From Rhodobiaceae bacterium (GTDB taxonomy: Bacteria; Pseudomonadota; Alphaproteobacteria; Rhizobiales; Tepidamorphaceae): 34,833 bases of DNA. The position numbers were made by a program, and so were the translations under genes. The stretch is taken from NCBI GenBank assembly GCA_020637985.1, contig JACKJK010000016.1, positions 1 through 34,833 on the forward strand, given 5' to 3'. Below are positions 16,382 through 26,060 of the stretch, one piece after another. Every line of letters starts with the position of its first letter. Positions within the stretch are counted from its first letter, which is position 1. The notes beneath the pieces were generated by a model. That model was given only the letters and a program-made list of their open reading frames with translations, was not told where the DNA came from and did not search any database.

Positions 16382-17710
16382 TCATGTGACAGCGTATTCG
16401 TAGACGCTGCGCCCGGCAACCACGGTGCGCAGCACGCGGCCCTGCATGCGGGCGTTCTCGAAGGGCGTGTTCTTGGCGCGCGACGACAGGGCAGAGGCCT
16501 CGACCACCCATGGCGCGCCGGGATCGAACAGCACCAGGTCGGCCGGCGCGCCCTCTGCGAGAGATCCGCCCGGCAATCCCAGCAGTTGCGCGGGCCGTGT
16601 CGACAGGGCGGCGAGCAGGCGTGGCAGGGCGATGTCGCCGGCATGGACAAGACGCAGTGCGGCGGCGAGCAGCGTTTCAAGGCCGATAGCGCCATCCGAT
16701 GCTTCCGCGAAGGGCTGGCGCTTGGTGTCGACGTCCTGCGGGTCATGGTTGGAAACGACGACATCGATGGTGCCGTCGGCCAGAGCCGCAACGAGGGCGG
16801 TGCGGTCATCTTCGCCGCGCAGAGGAGGGCGCAGCTTGAGGAAGGTGCGGTAGGCGCCGATGTCGTATTCGTTGAGCGTCAGGTTCGCGACCGAGACGCC
16901 ACAGGTCACCGCGAGACCGGCGGCCTTGGCGGCGCGCATCGCCGCGACACTGTCGGCGCAGGACAACTGGCTGGCGTGGTAGCGCCCGCGGGTGAGGGCG
17001 GCAAGCCGCAGGTCGCGGTCGAGCATCACCGTTTCGGCGGCAGACGGAATGCCGGCAAGGCCGAGGCGGGTCGCGGCCTCGCTTTCGTTCATGACGCCGC
17101 TGCCGGCAAGGTCGCGATCCTCGACCTCGTGCATGACGAGGACGCCGAAATTGCGGGTGTATGTCAGCAGGCGGCGCATCAGGCCGGCGTTGGCGATGGA
17201 GCGGCGCCCGGCGGAAACGGCAACGGCGCCGGCGTCGCGCAACAGGCCGATCTCGGTCATGTCCTCGCCGGCAAGGGCGCGCGTGGCAGCGGCGATCGGC
17301 ACGACGTTGACGATCGCCGTGTCGCGGGCGCGACGCTGAATGAAGTCGACCAGCGCGGGATCGTCGATGACCGGATTGGTGGTCGGCAGGCAGGCCATGG
17401 TGGTGACGCCGCCGGCCGCCGCCGCCATGCTGGCGCTGGCCAGCGTCTCGATGTGCTCAAGCCCCGGTTCGCCGGTGTGCACCTGCATGTCGACGAGGCC
17501 GGGAGCAAGGACGGCGCCTGCGCATTCGATGATCTCGGCGCCTTCGGGCGCCGCTATTCCGGGACCGGCCGCAACGATCCTGCCATCGACGACGAGGAGG
17601 TCGCCCGGCGTGTCGGTGTCCGCGGCCGGATCGACGAGACGCGCGCCGCGGAACAGCAGCGGTCTGGGGTTGGCGCGCTGGCCGACGAGGGGCTCGGCGA
17701 ATCGTCTCAT
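16382..17710 (-). CDS. pyrX: Non-catalytic dihydroorotase homologue (PyrC'/PyrX) partner of PyrB
   Basis: A 442-residue amidohydrolase-fold protein of the class I dihydroorotase type. The catalytic metal site is broken in several places. The usual D-x-H-x-H-x-R motif reads DMQVHTGEPG (first His is Q76, Arg is G80). The bridging acidic site reads VSAGRRS instead of a DDG-type motif. HIAHLST reads HASQLSC (metal His is Q248). The TDHAPH motif reads SNHDPQ (catalytic Asp is N321). One His (H194, in MHEVED) is kept. In Pseudomonas an inactive pyrC' next to pyrB is needed to assemble aspartate transcarbamoylase, so I infer that role here; an active dihydroorotase must be encoded elsewhere. The ATG overlaps the pyrB stop by 4 bp. 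Confidence 0.9.
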   Translation of the reverse strand: MRRFAEPLVGQRANPRPLLFRGARLVDPAADTDTPGDLLVVDGRIVAAGPGIAAPEGAEIIECAGAVLAPGLVDMQVHTGEPGLEHIETLASASMAAAAGGVTTMACLPTTNPVIDDPALVDFIQRRARDTAIVNVVPIAAATRALAGEDMTEIGLLRDAGAVAVSAGRRSIANAGLMRRLLTYTRNFGVLVMHEVEDRDLAGSGVMNESEAATRLGLAGIPSAAETVMLDRDLRLAALTRGRYHASQLSCADSVAAMRAAKAAGLAVTCGVSVANLTLNEYDIGAYRTFLKLRPPLRGEDDRTALVAALADGTIDVVVSNHDPQDVDTKRQPFAEASDGAIGLETLLAAALRLVHAGDIALPRLLAALSTRPAQLLGLPGGSLAEGAPADLVLFDPGAPWVVEASALSSRAKNTPFENARMQGRVLRTVVAGRSVYEYAVT

Positions 17711-18687
17711 TGGCCGGGCTTCCTGTTGTCCTTGTGGGCGTCCAGATTGCCGGCGAGCGCCTCCAGCACCGCCATACGCACGGCAACACCCATCTCGACC
17801 TGGTCGCGGATGACGCTCTGCTCGCCGTCAGCGACGAGGCTGTCGATCTCGACGCCGCGGTTCATCGGGCCGGGATGCATGACGAGTGCGTCGGGGGCCG
17901 CGCGCTCCAGCCGGCGCGCGTCGAGGCCGTAGTAGTGGAAGAACTCGCGCGAGGAGGGGACGTAAGCGCCCGACATGCGCTCGCGCTGCAGGCGCAGCAT
18001 CATGACGACGTCGCAGCCCTCTATGCCGGCGTCCATGTCGTGAAAGACCTTGACGCCCATGCGGTCGATCGCCGGCGGCATCAGGGTCGGTGGGCCGACG
18101 ACGTTCACCTGCGCTCCGAGCGCGGTCAGGGCGAGGATGTTGGAGCGGGCGACGCGGCTGTGGGCGATGTCGCCGCAGATGGCGATCTTCAGGCCGCCGA
18201 TCCGGCCCTTGTGGCGGCGGATGGTCAGCGCGTCGAGCAGCGCCTGCGTGGGATGTTCGTGGGCGCCGTCGCCGCCGTTGACGACGGCGCAATTAGCGAC
18301 CTTGCGCGCCAGCAGTTCGACGGCACCGGAGCCATGATGGCGCACGACGATGAGATCGGGGCGCATGGCATTCAGCGTCACGGCGGTGTCGAGCAGGGTT
18401 TCGCCCTTCTTCACCGAGGACGAGCCGACCGACATGTTCATGACGTCCGCACCGAGGCGTTTCCCGGCGATCTCGAACGAACTCTGGGTGCGCGTGGAGG
18501 CTTCGAAGAACAGGTTGATCTGGGTGCGGCCGCGCAGGATCGCATGCTTGTTGTCAGGCAGGGCATTGCGGTCGGCCCAGGCATTGGCCCGGTCGAGCAG
18601 GTTCTCGATATCGAGGGGGGAAAGCTCGCCGATCCCCAGCAGGTGGGTCTTCGGAAAGGGCGCGAAGTCTGCGGCGGGCGATGTCAT
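17707..18687 (-). CDS. pyrB: Aspartate carbamoyltransferase catalytic subunit
   Basis: A 326-residue enzyme that condenses carbamoyl phosphate with aspartate, the committed pyrimidine step. The carbamoyl-phosphate loop STRT is at 64-67 (FFEASTRTQSSFEIAGKRLGA), the 80s-loop Lys appears in SSVKKGETLLD, and HPTQALLD is at 145-152. A longer frame reaches 18771, but the ATG at 18687 gives the usual N-terminus. It forms an overlapping pair with the non-catalytic pyrC', consistent with the dodecameric class A transcarbamoylase known from pseudomonads. No pyrI regulatory subunit is present. Confidence 0.95.
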   Translation of the reverse strand: MTSPAADFAPFPKTHLLGIGELSPLDIENLLDRANAWADRNALPDNKHAILRGRTQINLFFEASTRTQSSFEIAGKRLGADVMNMSVGSSSVKKGETLLDTAVTLNAMRPDLIVVRHHGSGAVELLARKVANCAVVNGGDGAHEHPTQALLDALTIRRHKGRIGGLKIAICGDIAHSRVARSNILALTALGAQVNVVGPPTLMPPAIDRMGVKVFHDMDAGIEGCDVVMMLRLQRERMSGAYVPSSREFFHYYGLDARRLERAAPDALVMHPGPMNRGVEIDSLVADGEQSVIRDQVEMGVAVRMAVLEALAGNLDAHKDNRKPGQ

Positions 18688-18748
18688 GTCAGGCACCCGC
18701 TTTACGTGGTTGGCGCGAACCCCGCAAGCCCCTGTGTGCAGACCGGCG

Positions 18749-19681
18749 TCAGCCTGTGGGCAACAGGGCAATGACCAGCGGAAGGGTGAGGGCGGCGGCG
18801 ATGGTCTGGATCGTGATGATGCGCGCCATCAGGGTGGCATCACCACCGAGCTTGCGGGCCAGCACGTAGGAGAAGGATGCCGTTGGCACTGCCGCGCAGA
18901 TCACGGCGACTGCGAGCGCCGTGCCGCCGACGCCGAGCGCCAGGCAGAACGCGGCCATCAGTGCCGGCATGCCGATGAGGCGGGCTGCCGCCGTGAAGCC
19001 GGCGCGCGGGCCGATGTGCAGCCCGTCCTCAAGACGCAGGCCCGCGCCGACGCACAACAGGCCAAGACCGAGGGTGGCGCGACCGAGGATGCCGCCGGTC
19101 TCAAGGACCGGTCCGTAGACGGGGATGGCGAGCGCGTTGATGGCAATGCCGATGGCGCAGGCGACGATCAGGGGATTGGTGTAGAGGCCGCGGGCGATTG
19201 CTCTAGGCTCGGGCGGCTTGTCGCGCAGGTGGACGAGCAGGAAGGTCACGCACAAAACGTTGAGCAGCGGGATCATGACGGCGATGCCGATGGCCGCCAG
19301 GCTGATGCCATGGTTGCCGTAGAGGCTGCCGACGATGGCAAGCGCCACGTAGGTATTCCAGCGCGTTGCGCCCTGGAAGATCGAGGTATAGGCGGCCCGG
19401 TCTGCGCCAAGCAGGCGCGACAACGGTGCGCGGGCGAAATACAGGATCGCCGACATCGCCAGCACCGTCGCCGCCATGGCCACGGCGAGCGCGAAGACGG
19501 GCACGGTGGAGAAATCGGTGCGCGTCAGGGTGTAGACGATGAGGGCGGGGAAGCAGATGTAGTAGACGAGGTTCTCGACGCCGCGCCATTGCTCTTCGGC
19601 GATGAGGCCGATGCGCTTGAGCACCGCGCCGAGCGCGATGATGGCGAAGACGGGAATCAGGTTCTCGACGGCGGTCAGCAT
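18749..19681 (-). CDS. AEC-family transporter (auxin efflux carrier type)
   Basis: A 310-residue membrane protein with about ten hydrophobic helices in the AEC pattern, e.g. VENLIPVFAIIALGAVLKRIG at the N-terminus and the QGATRWNTYVALAIVG helix in the middle. AEC proteins export or take up small organic acids and related compounds; no substrate can be read off. Its position between ruvX and pyrB on the same strand (12 and 61 bp gaps) looks like local conservation rather than a functional link. The helix count is estimated by eye. Confidence 0.85.
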   Translation of the reverse strand: MLTAVENLIPVFAIIALGAVLKRIGLIAEEQWRGVENLVYYICFPALIVYTLTRTDFSTVPVFALAVAMAATVLAMSAILYFARAPLSRLLGADRAAYTSIFQGATRWNTYVALAIVGSLYGNHGISLAAIGIAVMIPLLNVLCVTFLLVHLRDKPPEPRAIARGLYTNPLIVACAIGIAINALAIPVYGPVLETGGILGRATLGLGLLCVGAGLRLEDGLHIGPRAGFTAAARLIGMPALMAAFCLALGVGGTALAVAVICAAVPTASFSYVLARKLGGDATLMARIITIQTIAAALTLPLVIALLPTG

Positions 19682-19693
19682 CGCGTGTCCCCG

Positions 19694-20161
19694 TTACATG
19701 TTGCGCAGGCGATCGAGCGCGCCCTGCAGGATGAAGGTTGCCGCCATCTTGTCGATGACCTGGGCACGCTTGCCGCGCGAGGCATCCGCCGCGATCAGCT
19801 CGCGCTCGGCGGCGACCGTGGACAGCCGCTCGTCCCAGAAAACGACGGGGACGCCCGTCTTTTGCGCCAGGTTGCGGGCAAAGGCGCGCGTCGATTGCGC
19901 GCGCGGACCTTCGCTTGCGTCCATGTTGCGCGGCAGGCCGAGCACGATGGCCACCGCCTTGCGTTCGGCGATCAGCGCCAGCAGGCGTTCGGCATCGGCG
20001 GTGAACTTCGTCTTCCGGATCGTCTCCACCGGCATCGCCATCGAGCGCATGGGGTCGGACGCGGCGACGCCGATGGTCTTCGTGCCGAGATCGAGGCCGA
20101 GCACGATGCCGGCCGCAAGGCCGTCGGCCACCAGGTCTTCCAGGGTCTCGTAGACGGACAT
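19694..20161 (-). CDS. ruvX: YqgF/RuvX-type Holliday-junction resolvase-like nuclease
   Basis: A 155-residue protein of the YqgF fold: GLDLGTKTIGVA (24-33) supplies the first Asp, VLGLPRNMD the central strand and VPVVFWDERLSTVAAE the second acidic patch. In E. coli it processes the 5' end of 16S pre-rRNA; a role in junction resolution has also been proposed. The start is ambiguous: an in-frame GTG at 20176 has GAGGAA immediately before it and adds MNRQP, while the ATG at 20161 gives the common N-terminus. The divergent hydrolase gene begins 145 bp away. Confidence 0.88.
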   Translation of the reverse strand: MSVYETLEDLVADGLAAGIVLGLDLGTKTIGVAASDPMRSMAMPVETIRKTKFTADAERLLALIAERKAVAIVLGLPRNMDASEGPRAQSTRAFARNLAQKTGVPVVFWDERLSTVAAERELIAADASRGKRAQVIDKMAATFILQGALDRLRNM

Positions 20162-20206
20162 TGGCTGTCGGTTCACTTCCTCGGGACCGCATCTGCCAGC
20201 GGCACG

Positions 20207-20234
20207 TTGAAGCGCTGCGCGGGGTGGCTATAGT
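20207..20234 (+). promoter_or_regulatory. Candidate promoter of the metallohydrolase gene
   Basis: TTGAAG (20207-20212) and TATAGT (20229-20234) are 16 nt apart. Predicted start near 20241 leaves a leader of about 66 nt before the ATG at 20307. It is the clearest sigma-70-like sequence in the ruvX/hydrolase intergenic region. Confidence 0.5.
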
Positions 20235-20306
20235 CCTGCTAGCGTTTCAATCAACCAGAAAGCCAGCGCGGGCAGCTGCTGGCAAGTGCGCGAGCGGGAG
20301 GCAGGC

Positions 20307-21011
20307 ATGCAGGCAACCTGGTTTGGACATTCGGCGGTCAGGATCGAGACAGGCGGCGCGGTCATCATGATCGATCCGTTCCTGACGGGAAACCCGAGCT
20401 TCAAGGGCGACGCGAAGGCCGCCGCGGCGGGCGCGACCCACGTGGTGCTCACCCACGGCCACGACGACCACATCGGCGACACGGTTTCGATCTGCAAGGC
20501 GACGGGCGCGCAGCTCGTCGCCAACTTCGAGATCTGCATGTATCTGGGCACCAAGGGCGTGGAAAACTTCAGCCCCGGCAACCACGGCGGACGCATCGAT
20601 TGCGGTGCCTTCGACGTGGCCTACGTACCGGCGTGGCACTCCTCGTCGACCATCATCGACGGCGTGCCGCTCTACCTCGGCAATCCGGCCGGCGTGGTGA
20701 TCCACCCGAAGACTGCGGGCGAGCCGGTGGTGCTGCACATGGGCGACACCGACATCTTCTCCGACATGGCGCTGATCAACGAGGTGCATGCGCCGCGCGT
20801 CGGCTTCGTGCCGATCGGCGACCGCTTTACCATGGGCGGCGAACTGGCGGCGAAGGCCTGCCGCGACTACTTCGACTTGAAGACCGCCATCCCCGTGCAC
20901 TACGGCACCTTCCCGATCATCGACCCCGACGCGTCGAAGTTCGAGAAGGCGATGGCGGGCAGCGACACGCATGTGCTGGTGCCCGAAAAGGGCGTCGCCT
21001 TCGCGTTGTGA
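20307..21011 (+). CDS. UPF0173-type metal-dependent hydrolase (metallo-beta-lactamase fold)
   Basis: A 234-residue enzyme of the YtkL/UlaG-like metallo-beta-lactamase superfamily. The metal site is THGHDDHIGD (H50, H52, D54, H55), with a later His in YVPAWHSSS, an Asp in MGDTDIFSD and a final His in IPVHYGTFPI. These give a two-metal hydrolase centre. The true substrate of UPF0173 proteins is unknown. GGGAGG at 20296-20301 lies 5 nt before the ATG at 20307, so the frame upstream to 20286 is not used. The gene precedes gatC by 120 bp in the same direction. Confidence 0.9.
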   Translation: MQATWFGHSAVRIETGGAVIMIDPFLTGNPSFKGDAKAAAAGATHVVLTHGHDDHIGDTVSICKATGAQLVANFEICMYLGTKGVENFSPGNHGGRIDCGAFDVAYVPAWHSSSTIIDGVPLYLGNPAGVVIHPKTAGEPVVLHMGDTDIFSDMALINEVHAPRVGFVPIGDRFTMGGELAAKACRDYFDLKTAIPVHYGTFPIIDPDASKFEKAMAGSDTHVLVPEKGVAFAL

Positions 21012-21131
21012 GGCCATTGCGAGCCTTGCGCGGCGTTTGCGGCGTTGCGCGCGCGCAGCCGTTGGGATAGTCACGCGGCAGGCGCGTGGCTTGCCGGCCC
21101 TGCGCAATCCATTGCACGAACGGGGGATTTC

Positions 21132-21419
21132 ATGTCCGTCGATGAAGCAACCGTCCGCCGGGTGGCGCATCTTGCGCGCATCGCGGTGAGCGAAGACCAG
21201 CTCGCCGGCCTGGCCAGCGAGATCAACGGCATCCTCGGCTTCGTCGAGCAGTTGTCCGAGGTCGACGTGGAGGGCGTCGAGCCGATGACCTCTGTGACGC
21301 CTATGACAATGAAGATGCGCGACGACGTGGTCACCGACGGCGCCAAGGCCGATGACGTCGTCGCCAACGCGCCCGCCACCGAGGACCACTACTTCCTTGT
21401 TCCCAAGGTGGTGGAATAG
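21132..21419 (+). CDS. gatC: Asp-tRNA(Asn)/Glu-tRNA(Gln) amidotransferase subunit C
   Basis: The 95-residue chaperone-like subunit that wraps around GatA. Typical features are VRRVAHLARIAVSEDQ, the EINGILGFVEQL helix, VEPMTSVTPM and the C-terminal DHYFLVPKVVE. The upstream frame back to 21045 is not used, as GGGGG at 21122-21126 lies just before the ATG at 21132. It is followed by gatA after 54 bp, and with GatA and GatB converts mischarged Glu-tRNA(Gln) and Asp-tRNA(Asn). Confidence 0.95.
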   Translation: MSVDEATVRRVAHLARIAVSEDQLAGLASEINGILGFVEQLSEVDVEGVEPMTSVTPMTMKMRDDVVTDGAKADDVVANAPATEDHYFLVPKVVE

Positions 21420-21473
21420 GGGCTTGGCCCCTCGGTTATTGTCCCAAGCTACCGCGCACATGAGGCAGTTATC

Positions 21474-22990
<1,517 letters not shown>

Positions 22991-22994
<4 letters not shown>

Positions 22995-23533
22995 GGGCGG
23001 CGCTCGCCGCAATCTTTGCCTTTGCCGCCTTGATGGTGGCAACATCCTCTCGCGCCGAAACCGACTGGACGCGGCAGCTCGCAGGGCTCGACGGTGTCGC
23101 CATCGCCTGCGTCAGTTCGACGGGCGAGACATACGCCGAGCGCATCTGCGACAAGCTGTCGGAAAACGCCCGCAAGGCGCTGGAGATAGCCGGCGTGCCG
23201 GTCGCCGTTGCCGGCTATTTCCGCGAGGGAGGGCCGTCGCCGGACAAGCCCGAGGGGATTGCGAAACCGCTGCAGATCACGATTTTCCTGCGCGGTACGC
23301 CGGGCGGCAACGCCGCGATCCTTGTGCGCGGGCGCGCATCCATCGCCTACGGGGCGGCGGTGGAGGCAGGATCGGACGAGGCCGGGCGCAGCGGCGACCT
23401 CGTCATCTGGGAGGAATCTTCCGTCGGTTCCGGCCCGGTCAAGCAGCTCGAAGCGGCCATCGCCAACGCCATGACCGACAAGCTCGCCGGCCTGATCGCG
23501 TATGTGGTGAAGGGGTGGGCGGGGAAGGGGTGA
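22991..23533 (+). CDS. Secreted hypothetical protein coupled to gatA
   Basis: A 180-residue protein with a signal peptide (about 1-22, MRAALAAIFAFAALMVATSS, cleavage near RAE). The mature part has two Cys (in IACVSS and RICDKL) that could form a disulfide, a KPLQITIFLRGTPG beta segment, and a closing helix with AMTDKLAGLIAYVVKG. I recognise no named family; it looks like a small periplasmic protein. Its ATG lies inside the gatA stop (ATGA at 22991-22994), so it depends on gatA translation. Being inserted between gatA and gatB is odd for a housekeeping operon and probably lineage-specific. Confidence 0.75.
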
Positions 23534-23592
23534 TGCGCCTGGCGTATTTGCCGCAATTTGATCCCGTACGCGTTTAGTGATGTGCTGCAAGC

Positions 23593-23835
23593 ATGAACGC
23601 GCTGACCAGACTGATCATGAAGGCGATGATGTGGGGAGCCTTCCTCATCGGCCTCGTGCTGAGCGCGCTCAGCGCCACCGTCTGGTTCGCCATCCAGGGC
23701 GGCAACGGCGCCGAGGGTGGCGTTTCGGCGGGGCAGAACCCGGAAGCGGGGCTCGCGGTGATGGGCGGGCTGGCGCTGGTCGCCTTCGTCCTCGCCTTTG
23801 TCGTGCGCCGCGAAATCAGGAAGCACGGACGCTAG
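23593..23835 (+). CDS. Small two-helix membrane protein
   Basis: An 80-residue protein with two transmembrane helices: about 14-36 (WGAFLIGLVLSALSATVWFA) and 53-70 (GLAVMGGLALVAFVLAFVV), joined by a Gly/Asn loop, ending in RREIRKHGR. The basic C-terminus predicts a cytoplasmic end. No family recognised. It lies alone between the gatA-coupled secreted gene and gatB, 59 bp after the former, and is followed by a hairpin-rich stretch before gatB. Confidence 0.65.
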   Translation: MNALTRLIMKAMMWGAFLIGLVLSALSATVWFAIQGGNGAEGGVSAGQNPEAGLAVMGGLALVAFVLAFVVRREIRKHGR

Positions 23836-23842
23836 CGTCCCG

Positions 23843-23934
23843 GCCACCAGTAGCCACCAGTGCCGCGGCCACGAGTGTCTTGGACACTTGTATGCCGGGC
23901 GTTCATGTCGGCGACCCGCGGGTTTCGGAAACCC
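23843..23934 (+). repeat. Three near-identical 9-mers and two hairpins upstream of gatB
   Basis: GCCACCAGT occurs at 23843-23851 and 23853-23861 and as GCCACGAGT at 23868-23876. The third copy runs into a stem (CGAGTGTC/GACACTTG, 23872-23890, loop TTG, one G-T pair). A second hairpin, GGGTTT/AAACCC with loop CGG, lies at 23920-23934. They occupy the 179-bp gap before gatB and no reading frame covers them convincingly. A leader or attenuator for gatB, or the end of the preceding transcript, are both possible. Confidence 0.6.
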
Positions 23935-24014
23935 ATGTCGGGACTCTTGTTGCCTTCAGGCCCGATTTTCGCGAATAAGGGCGCACGAACATTTTCCCTG
24001 AACCGGACCTTTCC

Positions 24015-25496
24015 ATGAGCATCGTCGACACCCGCACGCCCAACCCGAAGAGCTTCGTCACCGGCGCCACCGGCGACTGGGAAATGGTCATCGGCATGGA
24101 GGTGCACGCGCAGGTCTCCTCGAAGGCCAAGCTGTTCTCCGGCGCCTCTGCCGAATACGGCGGCGAGCCGAACGACCACGTCAGCCTCGTCGATGCGGCG
24201 ATGCCGGGCATGCTGCCGGTCATCAACAGGTTCTGCGTCGAGCAGGCGGTGCGCACCGGGCTCGGGCTGAAGGCGCAGATCAACAATTATTCGGTGTTCG
24301 ACCGGAAGAACTACTTCTATCCCGACCTGCCGCAGGGCTACCAGATCTCGCAGTTCAAGCAGCCGGTGGTGGGCGAGGGAACGATCCTGATCGAGGTCGA
24401 CGGCGAGGAGATCGAAGTCGGCGTCGAGCGCATCCACCTGGAGCAGGACGCGGGGAAAAGCCTGCACGACCAACACCCGTCGATGAGCTTCGTCGACCTC
24501 AACCGCTCCGGCGTGGCGCTGATGGAGATCGTGTCGAAGCCGGACCTGCGCTCGCCGGAAGAGGCCAAGGCGTATGTGACCAAGCTGCGCACCATCCTGC
24601 GCTATCTCGGCACCTGCGACGGCAACATGGACGAGGGCTCGATGCGCGCCGACGTCAACGTCTCCGTGCGCAAGCCCGGCGGCGACTTCGGCACGCGCTG
24701 CGAGATCAAGAACGTCAACTCGATCCGCTTCATGGGCCAGGCGATCGAATACGAGGCGCGCCGGCAGATCGACCTGATCGAGGACGGCGGCACGGTCGAC
24801 CAGGAGACGCGGCTGTTCGACGCAAAATCCGGCAAGACGCGCTCGATGCGCTCCAAGGAGGAGGCGCACGACTACCGCTACTTCCCCGACCCCGACCTGC
24901 TGCCGCTGGAATTCGACGACGCCTTCGTCGAGGCGATCCGCGTCACGCTTCCCGAGCTGCCGGACGACAAGCGGCACCGGTTCATTTCCGACTTCGGTCT
25001 GACGCCGTATGACGCCAGCGTGCTGGTTGCCGAGCGCGCGACGTCTGATTTCTTCGAAAAGGTCGCGGCGGGGCGCGATGCGAAGGCCGCCGCCAACTGG
25101 GTCATCAACGACCTGCTCGGCCGGCTCAACAAGGACGGGCTGGAGATTTCGGAATCGCCCGTTTCCGCCGACCAGCTCGGCGGCATCATCGACCTGATCG
25201 GGGCGGGCACCATCTCCGGCAAGATCGCCAAGGACCTGTTCGAGATCGTCTGGAGCGAGGGCGGCGACCCGGGGGCAATCGTCGAGGCCCGCGGCATGAA
25301 GCAGGTCACCGACACCGGCGCGATCGAGGCCATCGTCGACGAGATCATCGCCGCCAACCCGGACAAGGTGGAGCAGGCCAAGGCCAAGCCGACGCTGGCC
25401 GGCTGGTTCGTCGGCCAGGTTATGAAGGCGAGCCAGGGCAAGGCCAACCCGCAGGCTGTCAACGACCTCGTCAAGTCCAAGCTCGGCATCGAGTGA
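24015..25496 (+). CDS. gatB: Asp-tRNA(Asn)/Glu-tRNA(Gln) amidotransferase subunit B
   Basis: The tRNA-binding kinase-like subunit (493 residues) that phosphorylates the mischarged aminoacyl group. It has EMVIGMEVHAQV, the FDRKNYFYPDLPQGYQISQF active-site stretch, CDGNMDEGSMRADVNVSV and HDYRYFPDPDLLP; the C-terminal YqeY-like domain (about 345-490) recognises tRNA. An acidic ENLD-type tail is not present. Separated from gatCA by two small genes. The start ATG at 24015 gives a short N-terminal extension (MSIVDTRTPNPKSF) before the conserved core. Confidence 0.95.
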   Translation: MSIVDTRTPNPKSFVTGATGDWEMVIGMEVHAQVSSKAKLFSGASAEYGGEPNDHVSLVDAAMPGMLPVINRFCVEQAVRTGLGLKAQINNYSVFDRKNYFYPDLPQGYQISQFKQPVVGEGTILIEVDGEEIEVGVERIHLEQDAGKSLHDQHPSMSFVDLNRSGVALMEIVSKPDLRSPEEAKAYVTKLRTILRYLGTCDGNMDEGSMRADVNVSVRKPGGDFGTRCEIKNVNSIRFMGQAIEYEARRQIDLIEDGGTVDQETRLFDAKSGKTRSMRSKEEAHDYRYFPDPDLLPLEFDDAFVEAIRVTLPELPDDKRHRFISDFGLTPYDASVLVAERATSDFFEKVAAGRDAKAAANWVINDLLGRLNKDGLEISESPVSADQLGGIIDLIGAGTISGKIAKDLFEIVWSEGGDPGAIVEARGMKQVTDTGAIEAIVDEIIAANPDKVEQAKAKPTLAGWFVGQVMKASQGKANPQAVNDLVKSKLGIE

Positions 25497-25625
25497 GCGG
25501 GAGCAAGAGGCCTGTAACGGCCGTGTAGACCCGCGCCGTCTTCATCAATTCATTTGAAGAGCGCGGGGAAACCTGCTGCAATCGCGGCGCGCCGGGAGGC
25601 CGGCGCAGACAGGGAGGCAGTCATC

Positions 25626-25916
25626 ATGGAAGCGCTCGTTCCAATCATCATCCAGGCCATTTCGGGCATGGTCGGCGGCGGCATCGCCGGCACGCTGCTG
25701 AAACAGGCGGCGATGCAGATTCTGCCGAAGCTGATCGCGGGCGCCGTGGGCGGCGTCGGCGGCGGCATGGCGCTGGGGCCGATCATCGCCGGAATGATGG
25801 GCGGCGACGGCGGCTCGGCGCTCGACATCGGCAATATCGTCGGCGACGTGATCGGCGGCGGTGCGGGCGGCGGCGTGCTGACGGCGCTGGCCGGCATGTT
25901 CCTGAAGGGCAAGTAG
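25626..25916 (+). CDS. Gly-rich hydrophobic small protein (glycine-zipper-like)
   Basis: A 96-residue protein of alternating hydrophobic and glycine segments (MVGGGIAGTLLK, GAVGGVGGGMALG, IAGMMGG, VIGGGAGGGVL). Repeated GxxxG spacings suggest a glycine-zipper or membrane-associated helix, but there is no clear signal peptide. GGGAGG (25612-25617) is 8 nt before the ATG at 25626, so I did not use the longer upstream frame. It is a single gene with no terminator-like hairpin before the GST gene. Not recognised as any named family; a membrane-inserting or aggregating protein is possible. Confidence 0.6.
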   Translation: MEALVPIIIQAISGMVGGGIAGTLLKQAAMQILPKLIAGAVGGVGGGMALGPIIAGMMGGDGGSALDIGNIVGDVIGGGAGGGVLTALAGMFLKGK

Positions 25917-26060
25917 GCACGCAGGCAGCGGTCGGGCTGCGTTCGCGGCCCGGCGTACGGTGTGGACACATCCACGTGAGCGGTACTTGCCGCGCGCGAG
26001 TGTGCGATATGTGTGTCTTTCCTTTTCCGTTTTCCTTCCCAGAGACAAGGCAGCATATCC

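Noticed and set aside
15599..17932. A 777-codon plus-strand frame across plsY and pyrC'
   Set aside because: Low-complexity Arg/Gly/Gln product with no domain; overlaps two certain genes.
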